A stretch of 31,379 bases of DNA from JANMEX01 sp041751995 (GTDB lineage Bacteria > Pseudomonadota > Alphaproteobacteria > Rhizobiales > Rhizobiaceae), in the NCBI GenBank assembly GCA_041751995.1, contig JBGSHY010000054.1:1-31379 (forward strand), given 5' to 3'. A program made the translations under genes and the position numbers. Below the pieces are notes generated by a model. That model worked only from the letters and a program-made list of their open reading frames with translations, had not been told where the DNA came from and ran no database searches. This document shows positions 24,106 to 31,379 of this stretch, piece by piece. Numbering within the stretch: the first letter of the stretch is position 1; every line of letters begins with the position of its first letter.

Positions 24106-26148
24106 TCACAAATCCTTCACCAGCCGCAACGCGTCATAAATCGCCGCATGCGTGTTCCTTGCTTCCACGGCATCGCCGATGCGGAACAGCTGGAATGCGC
24201 CGTCCGGGTTTAAGCGCACCGTTTGCGGCCCGCCGGCAATGAATGCCTCATAATCCACCGCGCCCAGATTGGACGAGTGCGGCTTCAGATCGAAGTACAA
24301 TTCGTCCAGCGGCATCGTGCCGTGGTTGACCACAACCTGGTCGACCAGCCGCTCCTGATGCACGCCGCCGTAGTGCGAGCCGACACTGCATTTGAGCCTG
24401 TTGCCGTCGCGCTCGACCTTTTCCAGATCATAAGTCACGGTGAAGACGGTGTTCAGCTTCTGCAGCGTGCGCATGTAGGGCACCAGGTTCATCGCCATCA
24501 CTTCCGGCGAGAAGGTGCGGTCCGGCGTCATGATCTCGACCCGCGCGCCGCTCTTGGCAATGACGTCCGCCGCCTGCAGCGCCGCATGGTCGCCGGCGTC
24601 GTCGAAGATCAGCACATTGCTGCCCGGCTTCACATCGCCGGAAATGATGTCCCATGACGAGACCACCAGGTCATTGCCGGCTTTCAGCACCTCCGTGTGC
24701 GGAAAGCCGCCGGTGGCGATGATGACCACGTCCGGGTTTTCGCCTTGCACGGTGTCCGCATCCGCCCATGTGTTGAAATGGAACGCCACGCCCTTGGCTG
24801 TGCATTGGTCAAACCGCCAGTCGATGATGCCGATCATTTCCGCGCGTCGTTTCGACTGGGCGGTCAGGCGGATCTGCCCGCCCGGCTTGTCGGCGGCTTC
24901 GAACACGGTGACGTCATGGCCGCGCTCGGCGGCAACCCGCGCGGCTTCCATGCCGGCCGGTCCGGCCCCGACAATCACGATCCTGCGCTTCACAGCGGCA
25001 GCAGGAATGTCATGCGGCATGCCTTCGGCTTCGCGGCCGGTCGCCGGGTTGTGGATGCAATAGGCCGCGCCGCCTTGATAGATGCGGTCGAGGCAATAGT
25101 TGGCGCCGACGCAGGGGCGGATGTCGTGCTCGCGGCCTTCGATCAGCTTTTTCACCAGATGCGGATCGGTCATGTGCGCCCGCGTCATGCCGACCATGTC
25201 GATCTTGCCGGAGGCAATCGCGTGGCGTGCGGTTGCGACATCGGGAATGCGGGCGGCATGGAAGGTCGGGAAATCAACGCTGCGGCGGATTTCACCGGCC
25301 AGATCCAGATGCGGCGCCGATGCCATGCCCTGAATCGGGATGAGGTCGGTGAGGCCCGGATCGGTGTCGATATGACCCTTGACCACGTTGAGGAAATCGA
25401 TCTTGCCGCTGTCCTTCAACAGCCGGGCGACCTGCATCCCGTCTTCCTTGGTCGTGCCGCCCTCCAGGTCTTCATCCGCGGTAAAGCGGGCGCCGATGAT
25501 GAAGTCCGGACCGACCCGCTCGCGCACGCCATCGAGCATTTCGAAGAAAAACCGCATGCGGTTCTCAAGACTGCCGCCATAGGGAGCCGGCAAGACATTG
25601 GTCAACGGCGACCAGAACTGGTCGAGCAAATGGCCGTAGCATTCAAACTCAATGCCATCGACGCCCGCCGCCTTCATCCGTTCCGCGCCATCGGCGAAGT
25701 CGCGCTTGATGCGGTCCATGTCCCAATCTTCAATGAGCTTGGGGAAAGCCCGGTGCGCTGCCTCGCGCTTGTGCGAGGGCGACACCGTCGGCAGCCAGTC
25801 GCCCTTGTCCCAGCGCGTGCGCCGGCCAAGATGCGTCAGCTGGATCATCACCGCCGCGCCATGGTCATGGCACTCATCGACCAGCAGCTTCATCCACTTG
25901 ACGACCTCGTCCTTGTAGACGAGCACGTTGTTGAACACCGGGGGCGAGTCTTTTGACACCGCGGCGGAACCCGCCGTCATCGTCAATGCAATGCCTGCCT
26001 TGGCCCGCTCGACATGGTAGGCGCGGTAGCGGTCCTTGGGCATGCCGTCTTCGGGGTAGGCCGGTTCATGGCTGGTGGTGATGATGCGGTTGCGCAGTGT
26101 CAGGTGCTTGAGTTGGAACGGTTGCAGCAGCGGATCGTTGGACATCAT
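24106..26148 (-). CDS. FMN/Fe-S/FAD oxidoreductase, N-methylproline demethylase-like (TMADH/2,4-dienoyl-CoA reductase family)
   Basis: 680 aa. Residues 1-375 form an OYE-type FMN barrel (LRNRIITTSHEPAY, MIQLTHLGRR, CYGHLLDQFWSP, YGGSLENRMRFF). The second half has a dinucleotide fold (RRIVIVGAGPAGMEAARVA, about 388-407) and a further flavin/NAD region. The overall layout is that of trimethylamine dehydrogenase, 2,4-dienoyl-CoA reductase and StcD-type stachydrine/N-methylproline demethylases; the block CIHNPATGRE is my main reason to favour the StcD side. The Fe-S region reads C346-VGA-N-Y-C352 and C364. Position 349, a cluster cysteine in TMADH, is Ala. There is no Cys for covalent FMN (SHEP at 26-29). 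It starts 9 bases after the MttB-like gene, behind AAGGG, so the two form an operon. Oxidative removal of an N-methyl group is inferred. Confidence 0.8.
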   Translation of the reverse strand: MMSNDPLLQPFQLKHLTLRNRIITTSHEPAYPEDGMPKDRYRAYHVERAKAGIALTMTAGSAAVSKDSPPVFNNVLVYKDEVVKWMKLLVDECHDHGAAVMIQLTHLGRRTRWDKGDWLPTVSPSHKREAAHRAFPKLIEDWDMDRIKRDFADGAERMKAAGVDGIEFECYGHLLDQFWSPLTNVLPAPYGGSLENRMRFFFEMLDGVRERVGPDFIIGARFTADEDLEGGTTKEDGMQVARLLKDSGKIDFLNVVKGHIDTDPGLTDLIPIQGMASAPHLDLAGEIRRSVDFPTFHAARIPDVATARHAIASGKIDMVGMTRAHMTDPHLVKKLIEGREHDIRPCVGANYCLDRIYQGGAAYCIHNPATGREAEGMPHDIPAAAVKRRIVIVGAGPAGMEAARVAAERGHDVTVFEAADKPGGQIRLTAQSKRRAEMIGIIDWRFDQCTAKGVAFHFNTWADADTVQGENPDVVIIATGGFPHTEVLKAGNDLVVSSWDIISGDVKPGSNVLIFDDAGDHAALQAADVIAKSGARVEIMTPDRTFSPEVMAMNLVPYMRTLQKLNTVFTVTYDLEKVERDGNRLKCSVGSHYGGVHQERLVDQVVVNHGTMPLDELYFDLKPHSSNLGAVDYEAFIAGGPQTVRLNPDGAFQLFRIGDAVEARNTHAAIYDALRLVKDL

Positions 26149-26157
26149 CTACCCTTG

Positions 26158-27723
26158 TCAATACCAGGCATCTTCCATGGCCGACTTGCGCCGTCCCATG
26201 AAGTCCTGGAGTTCTTCATCAATCGCCTCGTCCAGCGGCGGGGCAACATAGTCATCGAGCAATTTCTTCCAGCGCTTGTTGGCGCGGTATGCGGCATCGT
26301 GGCTTCCCGCCGCCTCCCACTTTTCGTACGGCTCGTTGTCCGCGACGTTTGAATCCCAGAATGCTGTCTCGTAATTTGCCAGCGTGTGCTGGCTGCCGAA
26401 GAAATGGCTGCCGGGCCCGACCTCCTCAAACGCCGACATGGCCAGCGAATTGTCATCGACCGTCACCCCCGCCAGATAGGAATGCAGCGCGCCGCAGAAG
26501 TCGGCGTCCATGATGAACTTCTCGTAGGACATCGACAGCAATCCATCGAGGAAACCGGCAGAATGCAGGATGAAGTTTGCGCCGCAATGCACCGCCGACA
26601 GCATCGACATGGTGCCTTCGTTCATGGCATGCGCGTCTGGCAGCTTCGATGTGGTGAAGTTTCCGGCGCAGCGCAGTGGCAGACCGAGCCTGCGGGCAAG
26701 CTGGCCGATCACCATCGAACCAATCGCCGGTTCCGGCGTGCCGAAGGTCGGCGACCCGGAGCGCAGCGACATCGATGACAGGAAATTGCCGTAGATCACC
26801 GGCGCGCCCGGCCGCTCCAATTGCGTCAGCGCGCAACCCGCCATGGTCTCGGCATGCGCCTGCGCAATCGCGCCCGCATTGGTCACCGGACCCATCGCAC
26901 CGCCCAGAATGAACGGCACGATTACCGCCGCCTGGTTCGAGCGGGCATAGGCCCGCATTGCCGTCGTCATCGTTGCATCCCAGACCAGCGGCGAGTTGAC
27001 GTTCACATTGCCGAGGATCACGCAATTCTTGTCGGTAAACTCCTTGCCGAACACGATCCGAGCCATCTCGATGGATTCTTCGGCCCGGCTTTCCGCTGTC
27101 ACCGAGCCCATGAAGGCGCGGTCGGAATATTTGATGTGGCTGTACACCATGTCGAAATGCCGCTTGTTCACCGGCACATCGGTCGGCTCGCAAATCGTGC
27201 CGCCGGAATGGTGCAGCGCGGGCGAGGATTGCGCCAGCTTGATGAAATTGCGGAAGTCTTCAATGGTGCCATATCGGCGGCCCCTGTCCAGATCCATCAC
27301 AAAAGGCGATCCGTATGCCGGCGCAAAGACCACACTCTTGCCGCCGATCTCGACGGACTTTGCCGGATTGCGCGCATGCTGGGTGAACGAGCGCGGTGCA
27401 GTCTTCAGCACCTCCTGCAAAAGGCCCGGCTCGAACTTCACCAGATTGCCGGCAACGTTCGCCCCTGCCCGTTTCCAATGGTCAAGCACCACCGGATCAT
27501 CGCGGAATTCGATGCCGATCTCGGCCAATATCCGGTCGGAAGTCTTCTCGATTTTTTGCAGGTTCTCCTCCGACAGAATGTCGTAGGTCGGAATGTTGCG
27601 CATGATGTAGGGCGGATAGATGCCCACCGGTCCGCCTGCCCGCTTGTCGCGCCGCGACTGCCGCCCGCCGCTGCGTTCGCGGTGTGGTTCTGCAACAGGT
27701 GCAAGTGCTTCGGCTGTGTTCAT
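26158..27723 (-). CDS. Trimethylamine methyltransferase (MttB) family protein, non-pyrrolysine
   Basis: 521 aa with an uninterrupted frame and no internal amber codon, so it belongs to the large group of MttB homologues without pyrrolysine. Family segments include FAPAYGSPFVMDLDRGRR, HHSGGTICEPTDVP, NVNVNSPLVWDATM, FILGGAMGPVTNAGAIAQAH, and SAVHCGANFILHSAGFLDG near the C-terminal half. Characterised non-Pyl members transfer a methyl group from quaternary amines such as glycine betaine or proline betaine to a corrinoid protein. No corrinoid protein is encoded in the window. The downstream partner is a demethylase-like flavoenzyme, and a LysR gene lies divergently upstream. This points to stepwise demethylation of a betaine; the substrate is not identifiable. 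A RIME-like palindrome lies just upstream. Confidence 0.88.
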   Translation of the reverse strand: MNTAEALAPVAEPHRERSGGRQSRRDKRAGGPVGIYPPYIMRNIPTYDILSEENLQKIEKTSDRILAEIGIEFRDDPVVLDHWKRAGANVAGNLVKFEPGLLQEVLKTAPRSFTQHARNPAKSVEIGGKSVVFAPAYGSPFVMDLDRGRRYGTIEDFRNFIKLAQSSPALHHSGGTICEPTDVPVNKRHFDMVYSHIKYSDRAFMGSVTAESRAEESIEMARIVFGKEFTDKNCVILGNVNVNSPLVWDATMTTAMRAYARSNQAAVIVPFILGGAMGPVTNAGAIAQAHAETMAGCALTQLERPGAPVIYGNFLSSMSLRSGSPTFGTPEPAIGSMVIGQLARRLGLPLRCAGNFTTSKLPDAHAMNEGTMSMLSAVHCGANFILHSAGFLDGLLSMSYEKFIMDADFCGALHSYLAGVTVDDNSLAMSAFEEVGPGSHFFGSQHTLANYETAFWDSNVADNEPYEKWEAAGSHDAAYRANKRWKKLLDDYVAPPLDEAIDEELQDFMGRRKSAMEDAWY

Positions 27724-27755
27724 GACGGAGCTTCCTTGTCAGTGTTGGCGCCAGA

Positions 27756-27872
27756 CCCCTCTCCGGCCCTTTGGGCCACCTCTCCCTGCAAGCGGGGCGA
27801 GGTTAAACGCCTCTTCTTTAACCTCGCCCCATTTATGGGGAGTGGTGCCGAGCGAAGCGAGGCGGAGAGGGG
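27756..27872. repeat. RIME-like intergenic palindromic element
   Basis: 117 bases bounded by CCCCTCTCCG (27756-27765) and its exact inverse CGGAGAGGGG (27863-27872). Inside is a perfect 14-bp stem GGGGCGAGGTTAAA (27794-27807) / TTTAACCTCGCCCC (27817-27830) with a 9-base loop. Smaller palindromes flank it (GGCCCTTTGGGCC, GCGAAGCG). This nested structure is typical of the RIME/Bru-RS type repeats scattered between genes in Rhizobiales. It sits in the promoter region shared by the MttB-like gene and the LysR gene. Confidence 0.8.
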
Positions 27873-27956
27873 GCAGCGCCAAAGCCTAAAATCCATTCTC
27901 TTCCAAAAGCTACTCTCATAAATATTTCATGTAACGCTGGAAAAATTCGCCGTTTT

Positions 27957-27975
27957 GCATAAACTGTGCTTATGC
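27957..27975 (+). promoter_or_regulatory. Inverted repeat over the LysR start
   Basis: GCATAA (27957-27962) and TTATGC (27970-27975) form an inverted repeat with a 7-base spacer that covers the start codon of the regulator gene. It could be an autoregulatory LysR-type site. The classical T-N11-A form is not clear, so this is tentative. Confidence 0.3.
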
Positions 27976-28877
27976 GAAACCTCCGCCGCCTTTTGCCATC
28001 CGCCGGGAATCTGGTCATTTTCGAATGCGCCGGCCGGCTCAAGAGCTTCACCGCCGCCTCAAAGGAACTGGGCATGACGCAGGCCGCCGTCTCCTACGCC
28101 ATCCGCAATCTTGAAACGGAGCTGGGCGTGCCCCTATTCACGCGTTCGCACCGGCAGGTGACGCTCACCGAAGCCGGCCAGCGGTTTCATGCCGATGTCA
28201 CGCTCGGGCTCACGCATATCCGCAAATCGGCAGAGGCCATTGCCGCGCAGAAATCCGGCGGGCATGTCACGCTGTCGGTTTCCAACGCTTTTGCCTCAAT
28301 GTGGATGGTGCCGCGCCTCGCCGAGGCACGAGAGGCGCTGCCCGGCATCGAGCTTCGGCTGCAGACATCGGACCGCGATCTCGACATTGTCGCGGAAAAC
28401 CTGCCGCTGGGCATCCGCGGCGGCAATCCGGCCAGCTGGCCGACCTATGACTCCAGCCTGTTTGCGCCGGAAGAAATCATCGCTGTCGCCTCGCCCTCCT
28501 ACATTGCGCGGCACGGCTTGCCTGCGGAAGTCCGTGCGCTTGCCAGCCACAGCCTCATTCACCTTGAAGAACCCTGGCGCGCGGCCCCGACCTGGGAGGA
28601 ATGGTTTGCCAGTGCCGGGGTCGCCCTGCCCTCCAAGAACCGCGGCCTTTTGATCAACGATTATGTTTCCGTCATCCAGGCGGCGCTCAACGGTCAGGGC
28701 ATCGCGCTCGGCTGGCGTCACCTGATTGATCCGATGCTTGCCGAGGGCCGCCTCACGCAAATCACGCAGTGGGCCATGCACACCGGCTCCGCTTTTTATG
28801 TCGTCTGGCAAAAGGACCGCCCCCTGTCAGCCAATGCCGCGAAAGTGCGGGATTGGCTGGTTGGATATGACCCTTAG
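27972..28877 (+). CDS. LysR-type transcriptional regulator (GcvA-like)
   Basis: 301 aa from the ATG at 27972; a GTG at 27966 would add two residues, and no strong ribosome site is seen for either. The N-terminal winged helix-turn-helix is clear: CAGRLKSFTAASKELGMTQA, then AVSYAIRNLETELGVPLFTR and VTLTEAGQRF. The rest is the periplasmic-binding-like effector domain (VTLSVSNAFASMWMVPRL, IEDxxDLDIV-type strand, GQGIALGWRHLIDPML), most like the GcvA subgroup. It is divergent from the MttB-demethylase operon, the usual arrangement for a regulator and its target. The inducer is probably the amine or betaine substrate (inference). Confidence 0.92.
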   Translation: MRNLRRLLPSAGNLVIFECAGRLKSFTAASKELGMTQAAVSYAIRNLETELGVPLFTRSHRQVTLTEAGQRFHADVTLGLTHIRKSAEAIAAQKSGGHVTLSVSNAFASMWMVPRLAEAREALPGIELRLQTSDRDLDIVAENLPLGIRGGNPASWPTYDSSLFAPEEIIAVASPSYIARHGLPAEVRALASHSLIHLEEPWRAAPTWEEWFASAGVALPSKNRGLLINDYVSVIQAALNGQGIALGWRHLIDPMLAEGRLTQITQWAMHTGSAFYVVWQKDRPLSANAAKVRDWLVGYDP

Positions 28878-28960
28878 TCAACCTGAAAGCCCGCCCGGCT
28901 TTACCCCTCCTCAATCATTGCGCCTTAGGTTCACGCGCGAGCAGAGGAGCCGTCGCGGCG

Positions 28961-29954
28961 ATGTTTGACACCCTACTTTCCTACGTCCTTTACCCGGTCA
29001 GTTTTCTCACCGTGCCGAATTCGCAGTATTTCCTGCCGACATACATCGTCTCTGCGTTGTTCGGTGTTCTGCTGCTGATGCTCATCAAGCGCCGTGTTTT
29101 CGGCCTTTCGCAAATCAGGCGAATCTTGTGGCCGTCGCGGCTGATGCAGCACGCTTCGACGAAGCTGGATGTAAAGCTGTTCTTTCTCGGCGCCTACTAT
29201 TTGCTGCTGCAGGCCATGATGGTCGGCGGGATGACCTTCCTCAGCGTAGACGCCACGGTTGCGGCGCTCAACTCGCTGACAGGCTTTCGCCCGTCTCCGA
29301 TCGGCCCGAGCTGGGCTGTCACCGGCGTCACCATGCTGCTTGTCTTTCTGGCGGTCGAGTTCGGTTACTGGTTTGCCCATTTCATGATGCACCGGATCCC
29401 GGCGCTGTGGGAGTTCCCACAAGGTGCACCACTCCGCCGAAGTTTTGACGCCGATCACTGAATGGCGGCAGCATCCGGTGGAGCTGGCGCTGTTCCCGAT
29501 CCTGATGGGTCTGGTGTCGAGCCTCGTTCAGGGGCCGATGGTCTGGTATTTCGGCGCGACCGCGCAGGTTATCGACCCGGTGCATGCCAACCTCATCTCG
29601 ATGGCCTTCTGGTACACCACCGTGCACCTTCGCCACACCGAGCTGCCGATTTATGTGTCCGGCTGGATGGCCAAACTGATCCAGACCCCGGCCCATCACC
29701 AGGTGCACCACTCGATCGACCCGCGCCACTATGACAAGAACATGGGCTATTGCCTGTCCATTTTCGATTGGCTGTTCGGCACGCTTTATATCCCGAAAAA
29801 GGATGAAAAACTGAGCTATGGCCTCGGTCATGAGGACAGCGCGCTGGAAACGGCAGTCGGCAGCATCCTGGCCCCGTTCGGACGGGCCTTTGCGATCTTG
29901 GCAAAGCCCTGGCGCAAGCGTCCGGACGCCAAGCCTCTGCCTGCCGCGGAATAG
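28961..29954 (+). pseudogene. Fatty acid hydroxylase / sterol desaturase family gene, broken by +1 frameshift
   Basis: Two overlapping frames together encode one family member of about 330 aa. The first runs from the ATG at 28961 and ends at a stop at 29459-29461; the second resumes within 29416-29424 and ends at 29954. The first has several membrane helices and the His box HFMMH (HX3H). At 29416-29418 there are three C bases; removing one restores EFHKVHHSAEVLTPITEW, the second His box. The third box, HHQVHHSIDP, is in the second frame. The family uses a di-iron centre bound by these histidines to hydroxylate lipids in the membrane. As given, the product would stop after the first box and lack iron ligands. 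The high conservation on both sides suggests either a very recent mutation or a sequencing error. Confidence 0.88.
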
Positions 29955-30238
29955 GTTGGTGCCCAGCGTCGGCTGCGGCCGAACGGGGCGAAAGTCAGGG
30001 ATTGGCCGGCAGGTGAAAACAGCGGCGAGCAGTTTCGTCTATCAGCGCAACCTGGGCACAAATCTGCCTGATAAATCCTGGGGCAGGATCAGGTTGCCGC
30101 AAACTTCAGGCGTGAACCTTCCTTAACTGGCTGGCCAATCAGCGCAGCCACCAAATCCTGCCGGAAAACGGCATCTGCGGTTGGCAATCCTGCGTGACCG
30201 TACCCAGAGTAGCCCGGATCCTTTAGACCGACCTTTGC
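29955..30238. other. Gene-free stretch with a nested stem-loop
   Basis: No supportable coding region. GCAACCTG (30047-30054) pairs exactly with CAGGTTGC (30090-30097), and CTGCC (30064-30068) with GGCAG (30082-30086) inside it. It could be a structured 3' end or a small RNA. It has no T-run, and I recognise no RNA family. Confidence 0.35.
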
Positions 30239-30649
30239 TTAGAACTCCCGCACGCCCGCTTCGATCGCATTGATCTGGTTTTCAAGTTCGGCGTCGTGTC
30301 CGCGCGCTGCAATCGCTTTGCGCAAGCCACTCAACTGTTCAAGTATTGCCGCCTTGCGACCCTCATTCGATTCCCTGCGGGCCAGCAACTTGTCCAGTTC
30401 CGCAACGGCTTCCAGCAAACGGGGAGAAATATCGTCGACGTTTGCCATGCGGCCCGTGCCACTGTCGGCAACTGCCGAGCGTTGGGAGCGGCCAAACTCA
30501 TATGCGCGGCGGACTGGCAGCAGCGAGCCTTTTTGCCGTTTGTAGTAGATGGTAAGCTCATCCACCATCATGTTCGGCTGGCTCAGCGAATATCGGGTGA
30601 TCTCAGATGGGTTATTGATCCCCATCGCAGTCAATGTCGGCGTTTCCAT
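30239..30649 (-). CDS. DUF3461-like small soluble protein
   Basis: 136 aa from the ATG at 30649, with AAGGGA about 9 bases upstream; an extra TTG codon directly before it is less likely. The start, TPTLTAMGINNPSEITRYSL, then ELTIYYKRQKGSLLPVRRAY, EFGRSQRSAVADSGTG and DISPRLLEAVAELDKLL resemble the DUF3461 family as I recall it. The C-terminal third is helical and possibly coiled coil (EGRKAAILEQLSGLRKAIAA). The function of the family is unknown to me. No signal peptide, membrane segment or catalytic motif is visible. It follows the Ldh-family gene on the same strand after a 270-base gap. Confidence 0.75.
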   Translation of the reverse strand: METPTLTAMGINNPSEITRYSLSQPNMMVDELTIYYKRQKGSLLPVRRAYEFGRSQRSAVADSGTGRMANVDDISPRLLEAVAELDKLLARRESNEGRKAAILEQLSGLRKAIAARGHDAELENQINAIEAGVREF

Positions 30650-30652
30650 CAA

Positions 30653-30922
30653 GTTTTTCCCTTGCCTAGCACTGATCAGTGTAAAATTCGAACCGGGTGC
30701 CCGAAGCCGCGTTTTCCTTGCGCCTCTTCCACCGGCAACTCGTTGTGCCTGATCGAAGGGTAGGCGAACAACTGCCCGTCGGGCAAGCCCTCGCCTTTCC
30801 GTCGATCTTCATTGCCGCAATTGCGGCGAGATTTCGTTCATCCACCAATAGGTCCGCTCCCTGCAAAACTCGCTGCACAGGGTGACAGTGGCGGTAATGC
30901 AGAAGTTGCCCTTACTCGGCTG
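30653..30922 (-). other. Gap with fragments that may be a decayed small gene
   Basis: No intact gene can be supported. On the minus strand, different frames each give short protein-like stretches: TLCSEFCRERTYWWMNEISP (about 30880-30820), and later GLPDGQLFAYPSIRH and NELPVEEAQGKRGFG (about 30780-30700). No single frame is open and has a start with a ribosome site. It could be a degenerate gene or chance. It should also hold the promoter of the DUF3461-like gene. Confidence 0.3.
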
Positions 30923-31379
30923 CTAGCGCAACGCCTTTTCCGTGCCATGAGCGCGAAGCGCAGTTGGCTGGCGGAGCCGCTCCAGCAGCCTGTCATCAAC
31001 CAATATGCCGTCTTTTTCCGCTCGGGCTCGCGCCTGCGCCTTGCTCATGCCAGGAACATGCACCCCGAATTCTTTAGCCAGCCGCTCCAACTGGTTTGCC
31101 AGCCGATCGGAAAAATCCATATCGATAACCGCAGGATCAATGGCAATGACGGTCATGCCGACGCCGCTGTTTTTGTCACCGGTAAACAGCGGCGGCGCGT
31201 CGAGCGACCAGTTTGCACCTGTAACGCCTGCCGACAGCACTTCAACCATCAGCGCGATATTGCCGCCCCGCGCGCCGCCGAACGCCAGCAAAGCGCCGTC
31301 CATCGCCGCTTTCGGGTCCGTGGTCGGCTTGCCGTCGCGGTCAATCGCCCAGCCGTCGGGCATGGACTCTCCGCGCTCG
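30923..31379 (-). CDS. Ldh-family (malate/L-lactate/ureidoglycolate-type) dehydrogenase, C-terminal part
   Basis: The last 151 codons of a gene that begins beyond the right edge; the frame stays open to the edge, so it is partial. The segments MPDGWAIDRDGKPTTDPKAA, LLAFGGARGGNIALMVEVLS, GVTGANWSLDAP and DGILVDDRLLERL are typical of the Ldh_2 (COG2055) NAD(P)-dependent oxidoreductases. The family includes malate and ureidoglycolate dehydrogenases and the pyrroline/piperideine-2-carboxylate reductases (DpkA). The N-terminal cofactor and catalytic residues are outside the window, so the substrate cannot be assigned. A cyclic-imine reductase would suit a neighbourhood of proline-betaine-like catabolism, but this is only a suggestion. 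Confidence 0.85.
   Translation of the reverse strand, partial: ERGESMPDGWAIDRDGKPTTDPKAAMDGALLAFGGARGGNIALMVEVLSAGVTGANWSLDAPPLFTGDKNSGVGMTVIAIDPAVIDMDFSDRLANQLERLAKEFGVHVPGMSKAQARARAEKDGILVDDRLLERLRQPTALRAHGTEKALR

Noticed and set aside
24697..25956. Plus-strand open frame of 419 codons opposite the demethylase-like gene
   Set aside because: The opposite strand encodes a clear full-length flavoenzyme; this frame has no domain signature.
26158..27723. Pyrrolysine-containing trimethylamine methyltransferase
   Set aside because: The frame has no internal amber codon and reaches the normal family length, so it is a non-pyrrolysine homologue.
30670..30700. GGTTCGAAT on the minus strand as the T-loop of a tRNA or tmRNA
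   Set aside because: The flanking bases do not pair as a T-stem, and no acceptor stem or other cloverleaf parts are present.

Overview
The window reads as the chromosome of a GC-rich alphaproteobacterium, most likely of the Hyphomicrobiales (Rhizobiales). The signs are an Omp25/31-type porin-like protein, a DivK-like receiver, Mur/Fur-type palindromes before mntH, a RIME-like intergenic palindrome, a BrnT/BrnA module, and a paired MttB-family / N-methylproline-demethylase-like operon. I cannot name the genus. No rRNA, tRNA, CRISPR array, transposase or phage gene was seen.

Layout. 1-5.3 kb: the end of a class A penicillin-binding protein (PbpC), a membrane coiled-coil protein of unknown function, a small outer-membrane barrel and a PAS-GGDEF-EAL protein. 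5.5-9.9 kb: a possible signal-synthesis and sensing locus. A PLP-dependent alpha-oxoamine synthase is followed by a receiver gene, and both converge on a six-helix hybrid histidine kinase followed by a second receiver gene. 10-21.4 kb: four large minus-strand genes for exported proteins. These are a DUF4347/choice-of-anchor-L/DUF11-type protein (938 aa), a short two-domain DUF11-type protein (312 aa), a repeat-rich protein with an OmpA-like C-terminus (1169 aa), and a large outer-membrane beta-barrel (about 1209 aa). 21.8-24.1 kb: a TIGR01244 phosphatase/sulfurtransferase-like protein, mntH with two tandem palindromic operators, and brnT-brnA. 24.1-28.9 kb: an MttB-family methyltransferase and an FMN/Fe-S/FAD demethylase-like enzyme, with a divergent LysR regulator. 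29-31.4 kb: a frameshifted fatty-acid-hydroxylase/sterol-desaturase gene, a DUF3461-like protein and the 3' end of an Ldh-family dehydrogenase.

The strongest candidate for an undescribed system is the 10-21.4 kb surface cluster. The 938-aa and 312-aa proteins both stop at the same point inside a DUF11-type Ig-like domain, just before its last strand. The mature N-termini of the 312-aa and 1169-aa proteins begin with a segment that resembles that missing strand (NLTNTAQAVG, QLVNTGQVSG). The 938-aa protein lacks such a segment and has an adhesin-like N-terminal domain, and the 1169-aa protein ends in an OmpA-like domain. This is the arrangement expected for head-to-tail donor-strand assembly: tip, shaft, base, then an outer-membrane partner, in gene order. 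It is an inference from sequence and untested.

The second candidate is the oxoamine synthase / sensor kinase / double receiver locus. It has the parts list of the Vibrio Cqs and Legionella Lqs alpha-hydroxyketone systems, but in a different arrangement and in an alphaproteobacterium. Smaller points include a hairpin that hides the ribosome-binding site of the 1169-aa gene, an in-frame 591-bp recombination-prone repeat inside that gene, a missing Fe-S ligand cysteine in the demethylase, and a one-base insertion that breaks the desaturase gene.
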